Position numbers and translations under genes: made by a program. A stretch of 5,570 bases of DNA from Planctomycetaceae bacterium (GTDB taxonomy: Bacteria; Planctomycetota; Planctomycetia; Pirellulales; Pirellulaceae). This document shows, in pieces, positions 5,501 to 5,570 of this stretch (positions are counted from its first letter, which is position 1; each line of letters opens with the position of its first letter). Under the pieces are notes generated by a model that was not told where the DNA came from, did not search any database, and worked only from the letters and a program-made list of their open reading frames with translations. The stretch is taken from assembly GCA_002705165.1 (NCBI GenBank), contig PAJC01000100.1:13735-19304 (forward strand), read 5' to 3'.

Positions 5501-5570
5501 AGATAGATGGAGGCATTAGGTTTGTGTTTGAAAAATAGATTAGTATTCCTTCTTTTTTAGCATATCCCGC

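Overview
The window looks like chromosome of a member of the Planctomycetota. This is inferred from content: an N-terminal piece of the secreted TIG-like protein type that usually precedes a PPC domain, a DUF1080/3-keto-disaccharide hydrolase-family protein beside a Gfo/Idh/MocA oxidoreductase, a secreted TPR protein with an Asn/Pro-rich tail, mid-range GC, long gaps between genes and weak Shine-Dalgarno sequences. A Gimesia-like genus is possible but I cannot prove it. Every convincing gene lies on the minus strand, so transcription runs from the right end to the left.

Layout in the direction of transcription: (1) 5440-5570, a promoter-proximal gap with overlapping dyads. (2) 4243-5439, a Gfo/Idh/MocA NAD(P)-dependent oxidoreductase. 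(3) 3564-4193, an exported DUF1080 jelly-roll protein 49 nt downstream, probably co-transcribed; the pair suggests oxidative (3-keto) glycoside breakdown. (4) 3236-3563, a gap with a very strong intrinsic terminator at about 3313-3350. A 65-codon frame with its own AGGA site reads straight through this terminator and stops 4 nt before the next gene. (5) 2198-3235, a class 1-type dihydroorotate dehydrogenase-like flavoprotein with a NFSCPN active-site motif. (6) 1692-2197, a gap of about 500 bp with no convincing gene. (7) 600-1691, a secreted TPR/coiled-coil protein with a 60-bp tandem repeat and six NPF motifs, followed by a terminator-like hairpin at 534-570. (8) 1-386, the N-terminus of a secreted TIG-like protein cut by the window edge.

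The most interesting reading is the arrangement upstream of the dihydroorotate dehydrogenase-like gene. A translatable leader frame, a U5 tract, an intrinsic terminator lying inside the leader frame, and a leader stop codon 4 nt from the pyrimidine-gene ATG reproduce the architecture of the enterobacterial pyrL-pyrBI attenuator. It may be coincidence, because the terminator also sits correctly to end the upstream Gfo-DUF1080 transcript, but it is testable. I see no CRISPR array, tRNA, rRNA, insertion sequence or phage gene.
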